Positions 1 to 6,297 of a stretch of DNA of 30,479 bases are shown here, in pieces. The stretch comes from Bacteroidales bacterium UBA6267 (GTDB lineage Bacteria > Bacteroidota > Bacteroidia > Bacteroidales > UBA1556). The notes under the pieces were generated by a model that saw only the letters and a program-made list of their open reading frames with translations, was not told where the DNA came from and made no database searches. Every line of letters begins with the position of its first letter. Position 1 is the first letter of the stretch. Both the position numbers and the translations under genes were made by a program. The DNA lies in the NCBI GenBank assembly GCA_002440745.1, contig DJVB01000037.1, forward strand, positions 6,118 to 36,596. Direction: 5' to 3'.

Positions 1-8
1 TTAGCGGC
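1..8 (-). other. Cassette-end core at window edge
   Basis: The first eight bases, TTAGCGGC, are the exact reverse complement of 966-973, which lie just upstream of the response-regulator gene. The two copies therefore bracket the receiver/HNH gene pair as an inverted pair. In integron cassettes the core at the start of a cassette is complementary to the core at its end, and this fits that rule. The ninth base and the rest of the putative site lie outside the window. Confidence 0.45.
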
Positions 9-13
9 TGCAT

Positions 14-589
14 TTATTCTTGTAGTTGAATATGTTTCCAATTTTCTCCTTTTTTAATTCTTGATACTTGCATTTCACTTATACAAAACAATTTTGCAAT
101 TGTCGATTGCAAGATACCACGATTTAGCATTGTTTTCAACAGTTGCACATCATTTTCTTTCAGATTGCTATTTGTTACAATTTTCTCTTTATTCGGGTCG
201 TTATATTTTTCCTTAAAATATTCACGATACTTTTTCTTTATTTCTTCTTCTGTCAGCCATTGCAGGTTTGATATATGGTTGTTTCTTAAATTATTATCTA
301 TATGCGTTACGTACTTATGATTACTTGACGGTTTACCTAACCAAATTTCAGCAACTAATTTATGAACATAAATCCTTTTCTTTATTTTGTTAAAGTTCAA
401 GTTGACAATCTTAAAATTTTTATTCACTGAGCATTTTAAAATTTTCCCTTCTTTTGAATTGAGTGCGAAAGATTTAATCCTTCCATAATTGCTAATCATA
501 TAGCGACTGTTCGTTTCAGGGATTTCTTTCCACTCCTCGTCATCAATTTTTTTAAGTTTTCTTTTATTCAAATTCATTTCATTTAGCAT
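14..589 (-). CDS. NUMOD4/HNH endonuclease with C-terminal HTH
   Basis: This 191-residue protein looks like a small DNA endonuclease of the homing-endonuclease type. Residues 20-65 resemble a NUMOD4 DNA-binding module, with W20, IPE and the YMISNYGRIKS pattern at 30-40. Residues 75-112 match the HNH_3 domain, with VHKLVAE, catalytic-type THIDNN at 95-100 and a closing NLQWLT. A helix-turn-helix-like segment follows at about 147-182. The start overlaps the last 11 bases of the upstream receiver gene, so the two are probably translated together; a second Met at residue 5 is equally possible. Small HNH proteins like this are common cargo in phage and accessory regions. Family assignment is confident, but the biological target is unknown. 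Pairing with a receiver domain is unusual. Confidence 0.85.
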   Translation of the reverse strand: MLNEMNLNKRKLKKIDDEEWKEIPETNSRYMISNYGRIKSFALNSKEGKILKCSVNKNFKIVNLNFNKIKKRIYVHKLVAEIWLGKPSSNHKYVTHIDNNLRNNHISNLQWLTEEEIKKKYREYFKEKYNDPNKEKIVTNSNLKENDVQLLKTMLNRGILQSTIAKLFCISEMQVSRIKKGENWKHIQLQE

Positions 590-959
590 ATTTTCTCACA
601 ACTTCTTTAAATTCATTAAGGTTATAAGGTTTAGGTAAAAAGTAATCACAACCGACTTCAAAACACTTGCTTTTAATTTCATTCAGGACATATGCTGTTT
701 GAAAAACAATAGGGAGATTAGGTTTTAAATCTTTCAGTAACTTCACTAAATCAAAACCTGTAATGTTGTCTTTCAGATAAATGTCTAAGAAAACGAGTGC
801 AACTGTTTTATCCTTTTTAATTAACTCAACAATTTCACCGCTAGTATAGCACCTATAAATCAAAAAGTCAAATTCTTTCAAACATTCTTGAATGAGAATA
901 TAACTCATTTCGTCATATTCAACTACGATGACCGTTTTTTGCAATTTCCTGTCATTCAT
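579..959 (-). CDS. Stand-alone response-regulator receiver domain
   Basis: A 126-residue single-domain CheY-like receiver with no output domain. The phospho-acceptor is D59 in VFLDIYL. The acidic pocket is D16/E17, the switch threonine is T88 (FQTAY) and the conserved lysine is K110 (PKPYN), so all key residues for phosphorylation are present. No histidine kinase lies nearby, so its partner must be elsewhere or lost. The ATG at 957-959 overlaps, as ATGA, the stop of an 11-codon frame that starts in the type I hairpin at 991, which suggests translational coupling to the leader. It heads a two-gene cassette with the HNH gene, overlapping it by 11 bases. The receiver assignment is firm; its role is unknown. 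Confidence 0.9.
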   Translation of the reverse strand: MNDRKLQKTVIVVEYDEMSYILIQECLKEFDFLIYRCYTSGEIVELIKKDKTVALVFLDIYLKDNITGFDLVKLLKDLKPNLPIVFQTAYVLNEIKSKCFEVGCDYFLPKPYNLNEFKEVVRKYAK

Positions 960-965
960 AATGTT

Positions 966-974
966 GCCGCTAAC
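966..974 (-). other. Cassette-start core (GTTAGCGGC)
   Basis: Read on the minus strand this is GTTAGCGGC at the junction between type I repeat copy 1 and the receiver-gene cassette. It is complementary to the core at window positions 1-8 beyond the HNH gene. Its position directly next to the end of the repeat homology supports a recombination junction here. Confidence 0.45.
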
Positions 975-980
975 GAATGT

Positions 981-1003
981 ATAACCACCATAATGGTGGT
1001 TAT
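981..1003. repeat. Perfect hairpin of type I repeat, copy 1
   Basis: Arms ATAACCACCAT and ATGGTGGTTAT (11 bases each) flank a single central base, and CGAA/TTCG can extend the stem outside a 3-base bulge. There is no T-tract, so it is not an ordinary terminator. The stop codon of the leader ORF and the ATG of a second short frame both lie inside it. The same hairpin recurs at 4430-4452 but is decayed in copy 3. Confidence 0.75.
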
Positions 1004-1095
1004 TTCGTATTTAGTTTGAGGTTTATAAATTCAGTTAATTCTCTGTATTCTAATATTCTATCCGTTTTTAAACGTTCTGTGCTTGAGTTTTCCAT
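1000..1095 (-). CDS. Leader ORF of type I repeat, copy 1 (31 aa)
   Basis: A 31-residue frame beginning MENSSTERLKTDR and ending LKLNTK. It starts about 40 bases after a TATATTTG promoter and stops inside the hairpin. Homologous frames of 39 and 46 residues occupy the same place in copies 2 and 3. They share the ATG context AAAACTATG or close to it and the ending LKL-x-TK-stop. The length differences are 24 and 21 bases, both multiples of three. This suggests the peptide or its translation matters. However, substitutions are a mix of silent and replacement, so selection is not proven. It resembles in position the leader ORFs of class 1 integron attI sites, which help translate cassettes lacking a ribosome site. 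Translation is inferred. Confidence 0.4.
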   Translation of the reverse strand: MENSSTERLKTDRILEYRELTEFINLKLNTK

Positions 1096-1135
1096 AGTTT
1101 TCGGTTTTGCGATGGTTGTGTACTTATTTTCAGTG

Positions 1136-1164
1136 CAAATATAGGTTTTTATTTAATAACCAAA
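1136..1164 (-). promoter_or_regulatory. Promoter in type I repeat, copy 1
   Basis: On the minus strand TTTG (1161-1164) is followed after 17 bases by TATATTTG (1136-1143), matching the Bacteroidota -33/-7 pattern with a slightly short spacer. The -7 element is identical in copies 2 and 3. It points towards the leader ORF and the receiver gene. Confidence 0.6.
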
Positions 1165-1411
1165 TTAATAAATTGGAACTCATCGGGCTTAATTATCCTC
1201 TCCAAACCTATCTGAAAACCCATAGAAAAACAGCGGTGCTAGGGATTGAGTTCAACACAGCCTTCTCCCAACCACTGTACGGGGCTGGGCTCTACGAGCC
1301 GTATGAAGGATAGTTATTGGCAACTGGCGTTCTTTGTTCTCTGTCATTTCCCAGTCAATTTGCTACACATTCTCTATCTGCCGGGCGTTTGGGGATGCGA
1401 GCTCTTTTGCC

Positions 1412-1429
1412 TCCCGAAAGCTTTCGGGA
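1412..1429. repeat. 18-bp perfect palindrome
   Basis: TCCCGAAAGCTTTCGGGA is perfectly self-complementary. It lies between the end of the RhuM gene and type I repeat copy 1, within what may be the outer part of the RhuM cassette end. A similar palindrome (6160-6177) lies in a type II site. Such CCCGAAAGCTTTCGGG/CCGATAGCTATCGG palindromes look like dispersed REP-type elements. Confidence 0.6.
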
Positions 1430-1453
1430 TGCTTGACTACGAAGCGTTGGCAA

Positions 1454-2470
1454 TTATTCTTTCTTTTTGCTTTTAATCTCCTGCTCTAATTTTTTTAATT
1501 CTTCTAAATCTTCATTGTCAGCTTGAAGAGCCTCGTACTCTTTTCGTCTCTGGTCAAATTGAGCGTAAACTTTACTTACTAATTTTTCCATTTCAGCCTT
1601 GCTTATCGAACCAGCATTTGTCAATATTTTTTTGTCCTGAAAATCGAGGATTCTGTCAACGTTCTCACGCCAAAAATCAATTGTGATATCTAATCGGTTT
1701 TTAGCTCTTAACTCCGCACTTTCAAGAAAGATGACAACTAATCGGTTTAAGGTATCTATTTCATCGTGAGTCAAGTAGTTTTTTGCAATGAAAATATCTT
1801 GTTTCCTTACCATTGAACCTTTCCACGAGGTTAAATTCATATTTGGTTTTTCGGCATTTGCCCTCGAAACAATCAACTCAGCAGCCGTTTGTCCGGTTAC
1901 GGCATAATGAAGTTTGTTTTGTGTTTCGGCAAAGAACATTTGCGTTGACTTATCGTCTGCATCGTAATCGCTGCAAAGTGCAAACAAGTCCCTGATTTTT
2001 TGGTAAAAACGTTTTTCCGATGCTCGGATGTCCCGAATCCGTTCCAACAATTCATCAAAATAGTCGGGTCTGCCATCCGGATTCTTCAATCTTTCATCAT
2101 CCATCACAAACCCTTTTATCATATATTCTTTCAGGTTTTTGTTTGCCCAAATCCTGAACTGCGTACCACGTTTGCTACGAACCCGAAAACCGATTGCCAA
2201 AATCATATCGAGCGAGTAGAAAGTTACGTTATATTCTTTGCCATCATCGGCAGTTGTAAAGTAATTCTTTACAACTGAATTTTGCTCTAACTCACCTTCA
2301 TTCAGTATGTTGGATATATGTTGCCCTATGTTCTGCTTTGAGGTGGCAAAAAGTTCGGCAAGCTGGTTTTGGTTCATCCAAATGTTGCCATCTTTGGCAT
2401 ATAAAGCCACCGATGCTTTGCCGTCGGCAGTTTTATAAATGATTATATTTTGTTGGTTATTGTCAGCCAT
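1454..2470 (-). CDS. RhuM-family protein
   Basis: I chose the ATG at 2470 (MADNNQQ), giving 338 residues. The frame stays open upstream to 2560 but would then read through the type II repeat. The protein matches the RhuM family: an N-terminal segment IIIYKTADGKASV, an HTH-like stretch at about 32-56 (MNQNQLAELFATSKQNIGQH), the conserved FYSLDMILAIGFRVRS block, RGTQFRIWA, and a C-terminal half rich in charged helices ending in a Lys/Glu coiled coil. RhuM was named from a Salmonella pathogenicity island; the biochemical role is not settled, and homologues are scattered in genomic islands. It is alone in its cassette. The inverted core GTTGGCAAT at 1446-1454 overlaps its stop codon. No strong promoter was seen directly upstream, so it may rely on read-through. 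Confidence 0.85.
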   Translation of the reverse strand: MADNNQQNIIIYKTADGKASVALYAKDGNIWMNQNQLAELFATSKQNIGQHISNILNEGELEQNSVVKNYFTTADDGKEYNVTFYSLDMILAIGFRVRSKRGTQFRIWANKNLKEYMIKGFVMDDERLKNPDGRPDYFDELLERIRDIRASEKRFYQKIRDLFALCSDYDADDKSTQMFFAETQNKLHYAVTGQTAAELIVSRANAEKPNMNLTSWKGSMVRKQDIFIAKNYLTHDEIDTLNRLVVIFLESAELRAKNRLDITIDFWRENVDRILDFQDKKILTNAGSISKAEMEKLVSKVYAQFDQRRKEYEALQADNEDLEELKKLEQEIKSKKKE

Positions 2471-2535
2471 ATTTTTATAATTTATAGGTTTATCTTGATT
2501 AATTTTATTGAAATAAGAATGAGTAAATCCCTTTT

Positions 2536-2670
2536 GATTGATAACGTTCAGTATATACAAAGTAGGCGATTGCGGGCTTCAAACTTATCAAACCGTTACA
2601 AAGCTGAAGCGGGCTACAACCGTTGAATTTACTACTATCTCGCCTATTTTGCATATACATTGTTAGCAAT
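2536..2670 (-). repeat. Type II attC-like hairpin repeat, copy A
   Basis: Outer arms 2551-2569 and 2640-2658 can pair over 19 bases with two mismatches (GTATATACAAAGTAGGCGA against its near complement). Beyond the arms are short cores, GATTGATAAC (2536-2545) and GTTAGCAAT (2662-2670). The inside contains a smaller GCTTC/GAAGC stem. The 38 bases at 2605-2642 are homologous to 6212-6249 in copy B. The size (about 130 bases), imperfect pairing and outer cores resemble an integron attC site, although GTTAGCA departs from the GTTRRRY consensus at one or two bases. It separates the RhuM cassette from the nucleotidyltransferase cassette. Confidence 0.65.
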
Positions 2671-2672
2671 AG

Positions 2673-4139
2673 TTAATTTAATTGTCCATTAATCTTTAAG
2701 AGTTTTGCTAATTCCTCGTTTTCAATAACTGAAATATTCCAACCAAGTTTACTTTGCATCCTTTTGATATAATTCATTAAATTCTGTGAAGATCTTTTTG
2801 CAGTAACAAAAACGACAACACAATTATCAAAATGCAAAAAAGGTCTAAATATTTGATAAGAAATACTTTCTGGCACACTGTTCCCTTTTATTTCAACGCC
2901 TGATTTAAAAGGCATGCACATATAGAAATTTTTTCCATCCAATTTTATGGGAATTTCCATATCGGAAATTTCTGAAACTCCATGTGGCTTTTTACTTTCT
3001 CTAGCTAAAATATTTGGATCAACCCCTTTTATAGTATTTGCAACTTTTGCTCTTAATGTATCATCGTTGTATGCTAAAAGTTTTGTTAGTTCTCCATCAA
3101 CAAGGCTAATAGCCGCACTTTTATAATAATTTTTAAAAACCGTGTCTATATGCTCTGAAAAATCAATATTGTTTTTCTGAAGAGAATGCAATGAGAATTC
3201 TACATTTTCAATATTATTCTGACTTGATAAATATTGAGCTAAGCATTTGACAAATAGAAATGTATTAAGACCTGTTTTCTGCTTTGAAATTTCATTAATA
3301 ATATCTGAATATTTCTCTTCAAATAGTTTAATAAAAAGGTCTTTGTCAAAATAATAAACTGTTCCTAATATCCTAAGAGTATTTTCAGATTTAAAATCTT
3401 TAAGACAAGGTATGTTTAGTTCAAATTTTCTTTGCTTTTTATTTAATGCTTCATCTGAAATTGAAATTTGGTATAGCTTAAAAAGATTTAGTTGCAAATT
3501 GTCTGCTAAGACTTGTTGTATTTCCTCTAATGAATGAAATCTTTCTTGTAATTCTAATACGTTATTTAGTAAATTTTCAGCGGCATCTTTATATGTCTTA
3601 TGACCAGACTTTAAATACAATGATAGGCTTTGACTTAAATTATAAATCACATACAATGAAGGAATATACAACTCTTCTTTCGTGAATTTCAAAACGTTTT
3701 CAAGCCCCCATAAAACTCTTGGTAATCTTTCGATATAATAGTCATCTGTGGAACCTCCTATGCCATTTATATTATTTCTATATCCCTCAAAAACTGAAAT
3801 TGATGTTGCTGTATCCACATTGATTTGAAAAAAGGCTGATTGCTGCTCATATAAGTCTCCCTTGCTAATTTTAGCGTATGAGTAATAAAATCCAGCATAA
3901 TAAAACAATTTTTCATATACTATATCAAATCCGAGTCTATATGTTTTTTGTAAAATAACTTTATTGTGTGGCTCATAATTGCAATAATCAATTACAGAAG
4001 TTAAAGCTGATAGGGCTTCGTTAATTAATCTAGCTTCTTGATTTGATATAGACTTCCCAGATTCACTTTTCGCATATTTTTCCACGATAAAATCTTGAAG
4101 TTTTCTAGTTTGCTCAATTATATCTTTTTTCACATCCAT
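2673..4139 (-). CDS. Large protein of unknown function paired with nucleotidyltransferase
   Basis: I do not recognise this protein. From the ATG at 4139 it has 488 residues; an ATG at 4154 would add five. I prefer 4139 because GGAG lies nine bases upstream and the overlap with the previous gene is smaller (26 bases). It is largely alpha-helical by composition, with no signal peptide or membrane segment. The last 100 residues have a different, alpha/beta look, with DMEIPIKL, then FYMCMPFKSGVEIKG, then a hydrophobic strand CVVVFVTAKRSS and a final amphipathic helix. This pattern recalls degenerate restriction-endonuclease-like folds, but that is only an inference. The tight overlap with a minimal nucleotidyltransferase suggests the two work together, perhaps like MNT/HEPN or AbiE-type toxin-antitoxin or defence pairs. 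Base composition is very AT-rich, consistent with acquisition. Confidence 0.75.
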   Translation of the reverse strand: MDVKKDIIEQTRKLQDFIVEKYAKSESGKSISNQEARLINEALSALTSVIDYCNYEPHNKVILQKTYRLGFDIVYEKLFYYAGFYYSYAKISKGDLYEQQSAFFQINVDTATSISVFEGYRNNINGIGGSTDDYYIERLPRVLWGLENVLKFTKEELYIPSLYVIYNLSQSLSLYLKSGHKTYKDAAENLLNNVLELQERFHSLEEIQQVLADNLQLNLFKLYQISISDEALNKKQRKFELNIPCLKDFKSENTLRILGTVYYFDKDLFIKLFEEKYSDIINEISKQKTGLNTFLFVKCLAQYLSSQNNIENVEFSLHSLQKNNIDFSEHIDTVFKNYYKSAAISLVDGELTKLLAYNDDTLRAKVANTIKGVDPNILARESKKPHGVSEISDMEIPIKLDGKNFYMCMPFKSGVEIKGNSVPESISYQIFRPFLHFDNCVVVFVTAKRSSQNLMNYIKRMQSKLGWNISVIENEELAKLLKINGQLN

Positions 4140-4407
4140 ATAACAATACTCCATTATTTAAAATTTCTATCCACAATGAACCATTAGATTCCTTTAATTT
4201 AATAAACTCATTGAAGGTTAGGCAAATTGGGTCGATCTCACTAGAAATTCTTGAAATTAAATCTTTGCGTTTGAAAATTGATATTCCACAAAAAAATTGG
4301 GAAATTATTACTAAATCAATATCACTTTTAGAATTGAAATTTCCAATATGATAAATACTTTCAACTTCGAATTCTCGACAAATTATATCTAATGATTCAG
4401 GTTTCAT
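4114..4407 (-). CDS. Minimal nucleotidyltransferase (MNT-like)
   Basis: A 97-residue protein from the ATG at 4407 (MKPESLD). The frame continues to an in-frame ATG at 4440 inside the type I hairpin, which would add MVVIHSLAIIK. It has the polymerase-beta-type nucleotidyltransferase core: G22-N23 in place of the usual GS, then SDIDLVI with D29 and D31 as the DxD metal ligands, and a candidate third carboxylate D59 (EIDPICLT). The family ending LNNGVLLYG is also present. The loop between the G motif and DxD is shorter than usual. Such minimal transferases typically act as antitoxins that AMPylate or otherwise silence a partner toxin. The next gene overlaps its end by 26 bases. The fold is fairly certain; the antitoxin role is inferred. 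Confidence 0.75.
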   Translation of the reverse strand: MKPESLDIICREFEVESIYHIGNFNSKSDIDLVIISQFFCGISIFKRKDLISRISSEIDPICLTFNEFIKLKESNGSLWIEILNNGVLLYGCEKRYN

Positions 4408-4414
4408 TTTAATT

Positions 4415-4423
4415 ATTGCCAAC
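4415..4423 (-). other. Cassette-start core (GTTGGCAAT)
   Basis: Minus-strand GTTGGCAAT marks the junction of type I repeat copy 2 with the nucleotidyltransferase cassette. The plus-strand GTTAGCAAT at 2662-2670, beyond the partner gene, is its inverted mate with one mismatch in nine. Confidence 0.45.
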
Positions 4424-4429
4424 GAATGT

Positions 4430-4452
4430 ATAACCACCATAATGGTGGTTAT
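4430..4452. repeat. Perfect hairpin of type I repeat, copy 2
   Basis: Identical to 981-1003: ATAACCACCAT and ATGGTGGTTAT arms around one base. The leader ORF stop and the in-frame upstream ATG of the nucleotidyltransferase both lie within it, so folding of the transcript could control which start is used. Confidence 0.75.
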
Positions 4453-4568
4453 TTCGTACTTAGCTTGAGGTTTGTAAATTTTGTTAATTCTCTGTATTCT
4501 AATATTCTATCCGTTTTTAAACCTTCCCTTCGACTCCGCTCAGGGCAGGTACTGTCGGTTATATTCAT
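4449..4568 (-). CDS. Leader ORF of type I repeat, copy 2 (39 aa)
   Basis: A 39-residue frame starting MNITDSTCPERSRRE and ending LKLSTK. It is the homologue of the frames at 1000-1095 and 8064-8204. The REP-like insertion in its front half adds 24 bases relative to copy 1 and leaves the frame open. The C-terminal 24 residues (from GLKTDRI) differ from copy 1 at only four sites. Translation is inferred, not shown. Confidence 0.4.
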   Translation of the reverse strand: MNITDSTCPERSRREGLKTDRILEYRELTKFTNLKLSTK

Positions 4569-4607
4569 AGTTTTAGTTTTGAGTGAATACTGTGATAATT
4601 TTCAGGG

Positions 4608-4636
4608 CAAATATAGGTTTTTATTTAATAACCAAA
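4608..4636 (-). promoter_or_regulatory. Promoter in type I repeat, copy 2
   Basis: TTTG (4633-4636), 17 bases, then TATATTTG (4608-4615) on the minus strand, directed at the leader ORF and the nucleotidyltransferase gene. It is the same as copy 1. Confidence 0.6.
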
Positions 4637-4829
4637 TTAATAAATTGGAGCTCATCGGGCTTAATTATCCTCTCCAAACATATCTGAAAATCCATAGAAA
4701 ACAGCATCAGCACTGGGGATTTCGTTCAACACTGCCTTCATAGTTGGCTCTTCGAGCCGAATGAAGGATTGTTATTGGGGCTGCCCTTTTTGTATGTCAA
4801 CCTGTTTTCCTTTCACTTGTCAATGCTTT

Positions 4830-5873
4830 TTACTCAATTATTATCCAATGTCCTGTTTTATCACTTCCAATACGTTCTATTTTTCCGTGGTCTTTAAGGT
4901 CTTTAATTTTTCGTCTTACTGTGCTTAGACTCATTTTTAAGCGTTCACTAATTTCTTTAGCTGTTATTTTGTTGTCTTGCTTAATTAATGAAAATACAGT
5001 GTCATTTACAGTGTCAATTTGTGGTTTTACAGTGTCATTTACAGTGTCAGCAAGAATGTGCATTTCACGGTTCTTGAGTGAAAAATTCCCATTAAGCAGT
5101 AAATTTGAAAGAAAATGAATTAAGAACTTTTCGGTTCTATAAATGCCCCTTGACAAGTCTTCGTAGTTGGCTCTTACCAACGCATTTCGGAAATACCAAG
5201 AGTGGTTAGCAAACAAGTCATTGTTAACGTTTTTGAATCCTAATTTTCGCAAATATTTGATTAAGAATATAGCGGTTGTTCGTGTATTGCCTTCGCCAAA
5301 AATATGGATTTGCCATAAGTTTGAAATAAAATGAGCTATGTGTTCTATAATTCCCTGTTCGCTTAGTCCTTTGTAGCTAAATTTTCTTTCTTGCTCCAAG
5401 TCGTATTCTAAGGTTGCTCTCAAACTATCAGCACTTGCATAAAGAACCGTTTCGCCATTCAGCACCCATTCTTTTTTTGTTATATTGTAATCACGAATTT
5501 TTCCGGCGAATTTGTAAATACCTGTAAATAACCTGCGGTGAATGGTCAAGTATTCAGCCGGTGAAAATGTAAAGGTTTGTTCACTCAATATTTCAGCAAT
5601 TCGAGCCGAAACTTTGTCGGCTTCTTCGGTTCTGTCTTCCTCTGTTTTGGCTGACCCGATAGTTATTGGGAGTTGTTGATAATATCTGTCAATGCGTTTT
5701 TTTACTTCGTCAATGGTAATGTCGCCTTCAATGTTTTGTTTGGCAGTTTCAATGAGATATTCAGACGGTTTTAAACCGTCCACTTGTTGCAAACCGATAG
5801 CCGTTTTCCAAACTTTTGCTTTCTCGACTTTGTTCGGCTCCCCTTGTCTTAAATATTCATCAAAGTTCTCCAT
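4830..5873 (-). CDS. Fic-family AMP transferase with winged helix
   Basis: A 347-residue Fic protein, likely transferring AMP from ATP to a hydroxyl of a target protein. The Fic signature is HIFGEGNTRT at 190-199, with the catalytic histidine H190 and the phosphate-binding EGNTR loop intact. The N-terminal region (about 30-66) has the GLKPSEYL and NIEGDITIDEVKKRI segments seen in the self-inhibiting part of this Fic subgroup. After the Fic core, residues 276-293 hold a doubled DTVNDTV unit, and residues 302-347 form a winged helix (ITAKEISERLKMSLSTVRRKI), suggesting DNA binding or autoregulation. The start at 5873 follows an AT-rich leader. It is the sole gene of its cassette. Its cassette-start core (GGTGGTAAC, 6125-6133) has no matching mate near its end, unlike the other cassettes. 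Confidence 0.9.
   Translation of the reverse strand: MENFDEYLRQGEPNKVEKAKVWKTAIGLQQVDGLKPSEYLIETAKQNIEGDITIDEVKKRIDRYYQQLPITIGSAKTEEDRTEEADKVSARIAEILSEQTFTFSPAEYLTIHRRLFTGIYKFAGKIRDYNITKKEWVLNGETVLYASADSLRATLEYDLEQERKFSYKGLSEQGIIEHIAHFISNLWQIHIFGEGNTRTTAIFLIKYLRKLGFKNVNNDLFANHSWYFRNALVRANYEDLSRGIYRTEKFLIHFLSNLLLNGNFSLKNREMHILADTVNDTVKPQIDTVNDTVFSLIKQDNKITAKEISERLKMSLSTVRRKIKDLKDHGKIERIGSDKTGHWIIIE
4995..5049. repeat. Duplicated 22-bp unit inside Fic gene
   Basis: The 22-base stretches at 4995-5016 and 5028-5049 are identical and spaced by 33 bases, so the frame is kept. Each itself contains two ACAGTGTCA units and codes for DTVNDTV. It lies in the linker between the Fic core and the winged helix. 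Confidence 0.85.
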
Positions 5874-6039
5874 TATTTACTTTACAAAGTTCGTTTTTAG
5901 TCTTTATTTACTGTCCCCATTATCGAAACTGTCAACGGAAATTTACTGTTTTATCTATTTGTAATTGCTTGTAGTATCTTCAGTTGAGTTCTGATTAACA
6001 TCAATTTTCGTATCTCATAATCAATTAGTTACAAAACCA

Positions 6040-6047
6040 CAAATTTA
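6040..6047 (-). promoter_or_regulatory. Possible Fic promoter (-7 element)
   Basis: TAAATTTG on the minus strand matches the TAnnTTTG element and lies about 165 bases before the Fic start. No clear -33 TTG was found at the right distance. The rest of 5874-6124 shows no gene or strong structure. Confidence 0.35.
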
Positions 6048-6124
6048 TAAAAAATTTCTAATACAGCCCCACTATTTTTTTGACGTTAGCCAAATTAGTC
6101 AGTTTGGTTTTTATAGGGAGGATT

Positions 6125-6277
6125 GGTGGTAACGGATTGGCGGTATGTTTTTGTTGCCGATCCGATAGCTATCGGATTCGGAGCACGTCACTGTCAAGCC
6201 ACGATGAAGTTTGAAGCGAGCCACTGCCGTTGATTTTAACACTATCTCGGAAATAAAACATACCGCATATTGTATGC
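6125..6277 (-). repeat. Type II attC-like hairpin repeat, copy B
   Basis: Arms GCGGTATGTTTT (6140-6151) and its exact complement (6255-6266) pair over 12 bases. A perfect 18-base palindrome (6160-6177) sits in the loop, and 6212-6249 is homologous to copy A. The outer cores are GGTGGTAAC (6125-6133) and ATTGTATGC (6269-6277). The latter is the inverted match (8 of 9) of the cassette-start core at 8031-8039 upstream of the lipoprotein gene. It divides the Fic and serine-hydrolase cassettes and accounts for part of the gene-free stretch 5874-6297. Confidence 0.65.
6160..6177. repeat. 18-bp perfect palindrome in type II site
   Basis: ATCCGATAGCTATCGGAT is perfectly self-complementary and lies within the loop of the type II hairpin, where integron attC sites carry their variable terminal structure. 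It may equally be a REP-type element inserted there. Confidence 0.6.
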
Positions 6278-6297
6278 TGGCAATTCTTTCATTATCA

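Larger units (their letters stand above)
972..1320 (-). repeat. Type I intercassette repeat, copy 1
   Basis: About 350 bases closely similar to 4421-4778, and over its left part to 8037-8262. In minus-strand order it contains a short hairpin (1288-1300, GGCTC arms), a TTTG/TATATTTG promoter (1136-1164), a 31-codon leader ORF (1000-1095), a perfect hairpin (981-1003) and the junction with the receiver gene. Homology with copy 2 ends at GTTATTGG on the right and at AACGAATG on the left. This accounts for most of the gene-free stretch 960-1453. The remaining 1321-1453 has only a short palindrome (1412-1429) and no other feature I can name. Confidence 0.85.
4421..4778 (-). repeat. Type I intercassette repeat, copy 2
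   Basis: About 358 bases homologous to 972-1320. The order is the same: hairpin GGCTCTTCGAGCC (4746-4758), promoter (4608-4636), leader ORF (4449-4568), perfect hairpin (4430-4452), gene junction. It differs from copy 1 mainly by a REP-like insertion, CCTTCGACTCCGCTCAGG (4527-4544), inside the leader ORF. It fills the gene-free stretch 4408-4829; the remaining 4779-4829 shows nothing recognisable. Confidence 0.85.

Noticed and set aside
1107..1476. Plus-strand open frames of 68 and 76 codons over type I repeat copy 1
   Set aside because: They run against the promoter and leader ORF and are not conserved as proteins in copies 2 and 3.
2471..2560. Longer N-terminus for the RhuM protein starting at 2560
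   Set aside because: It would start within the type II repeat arm, and the added residues do not resemble the family; the ATG at 2470 gives the usual start.
6081..6092. Another GTTAGC core (GTTAGCC) near type II copy B
   Set aside because: It would define a cassette of under 50 bases with no hairpin partner and no matching mate.
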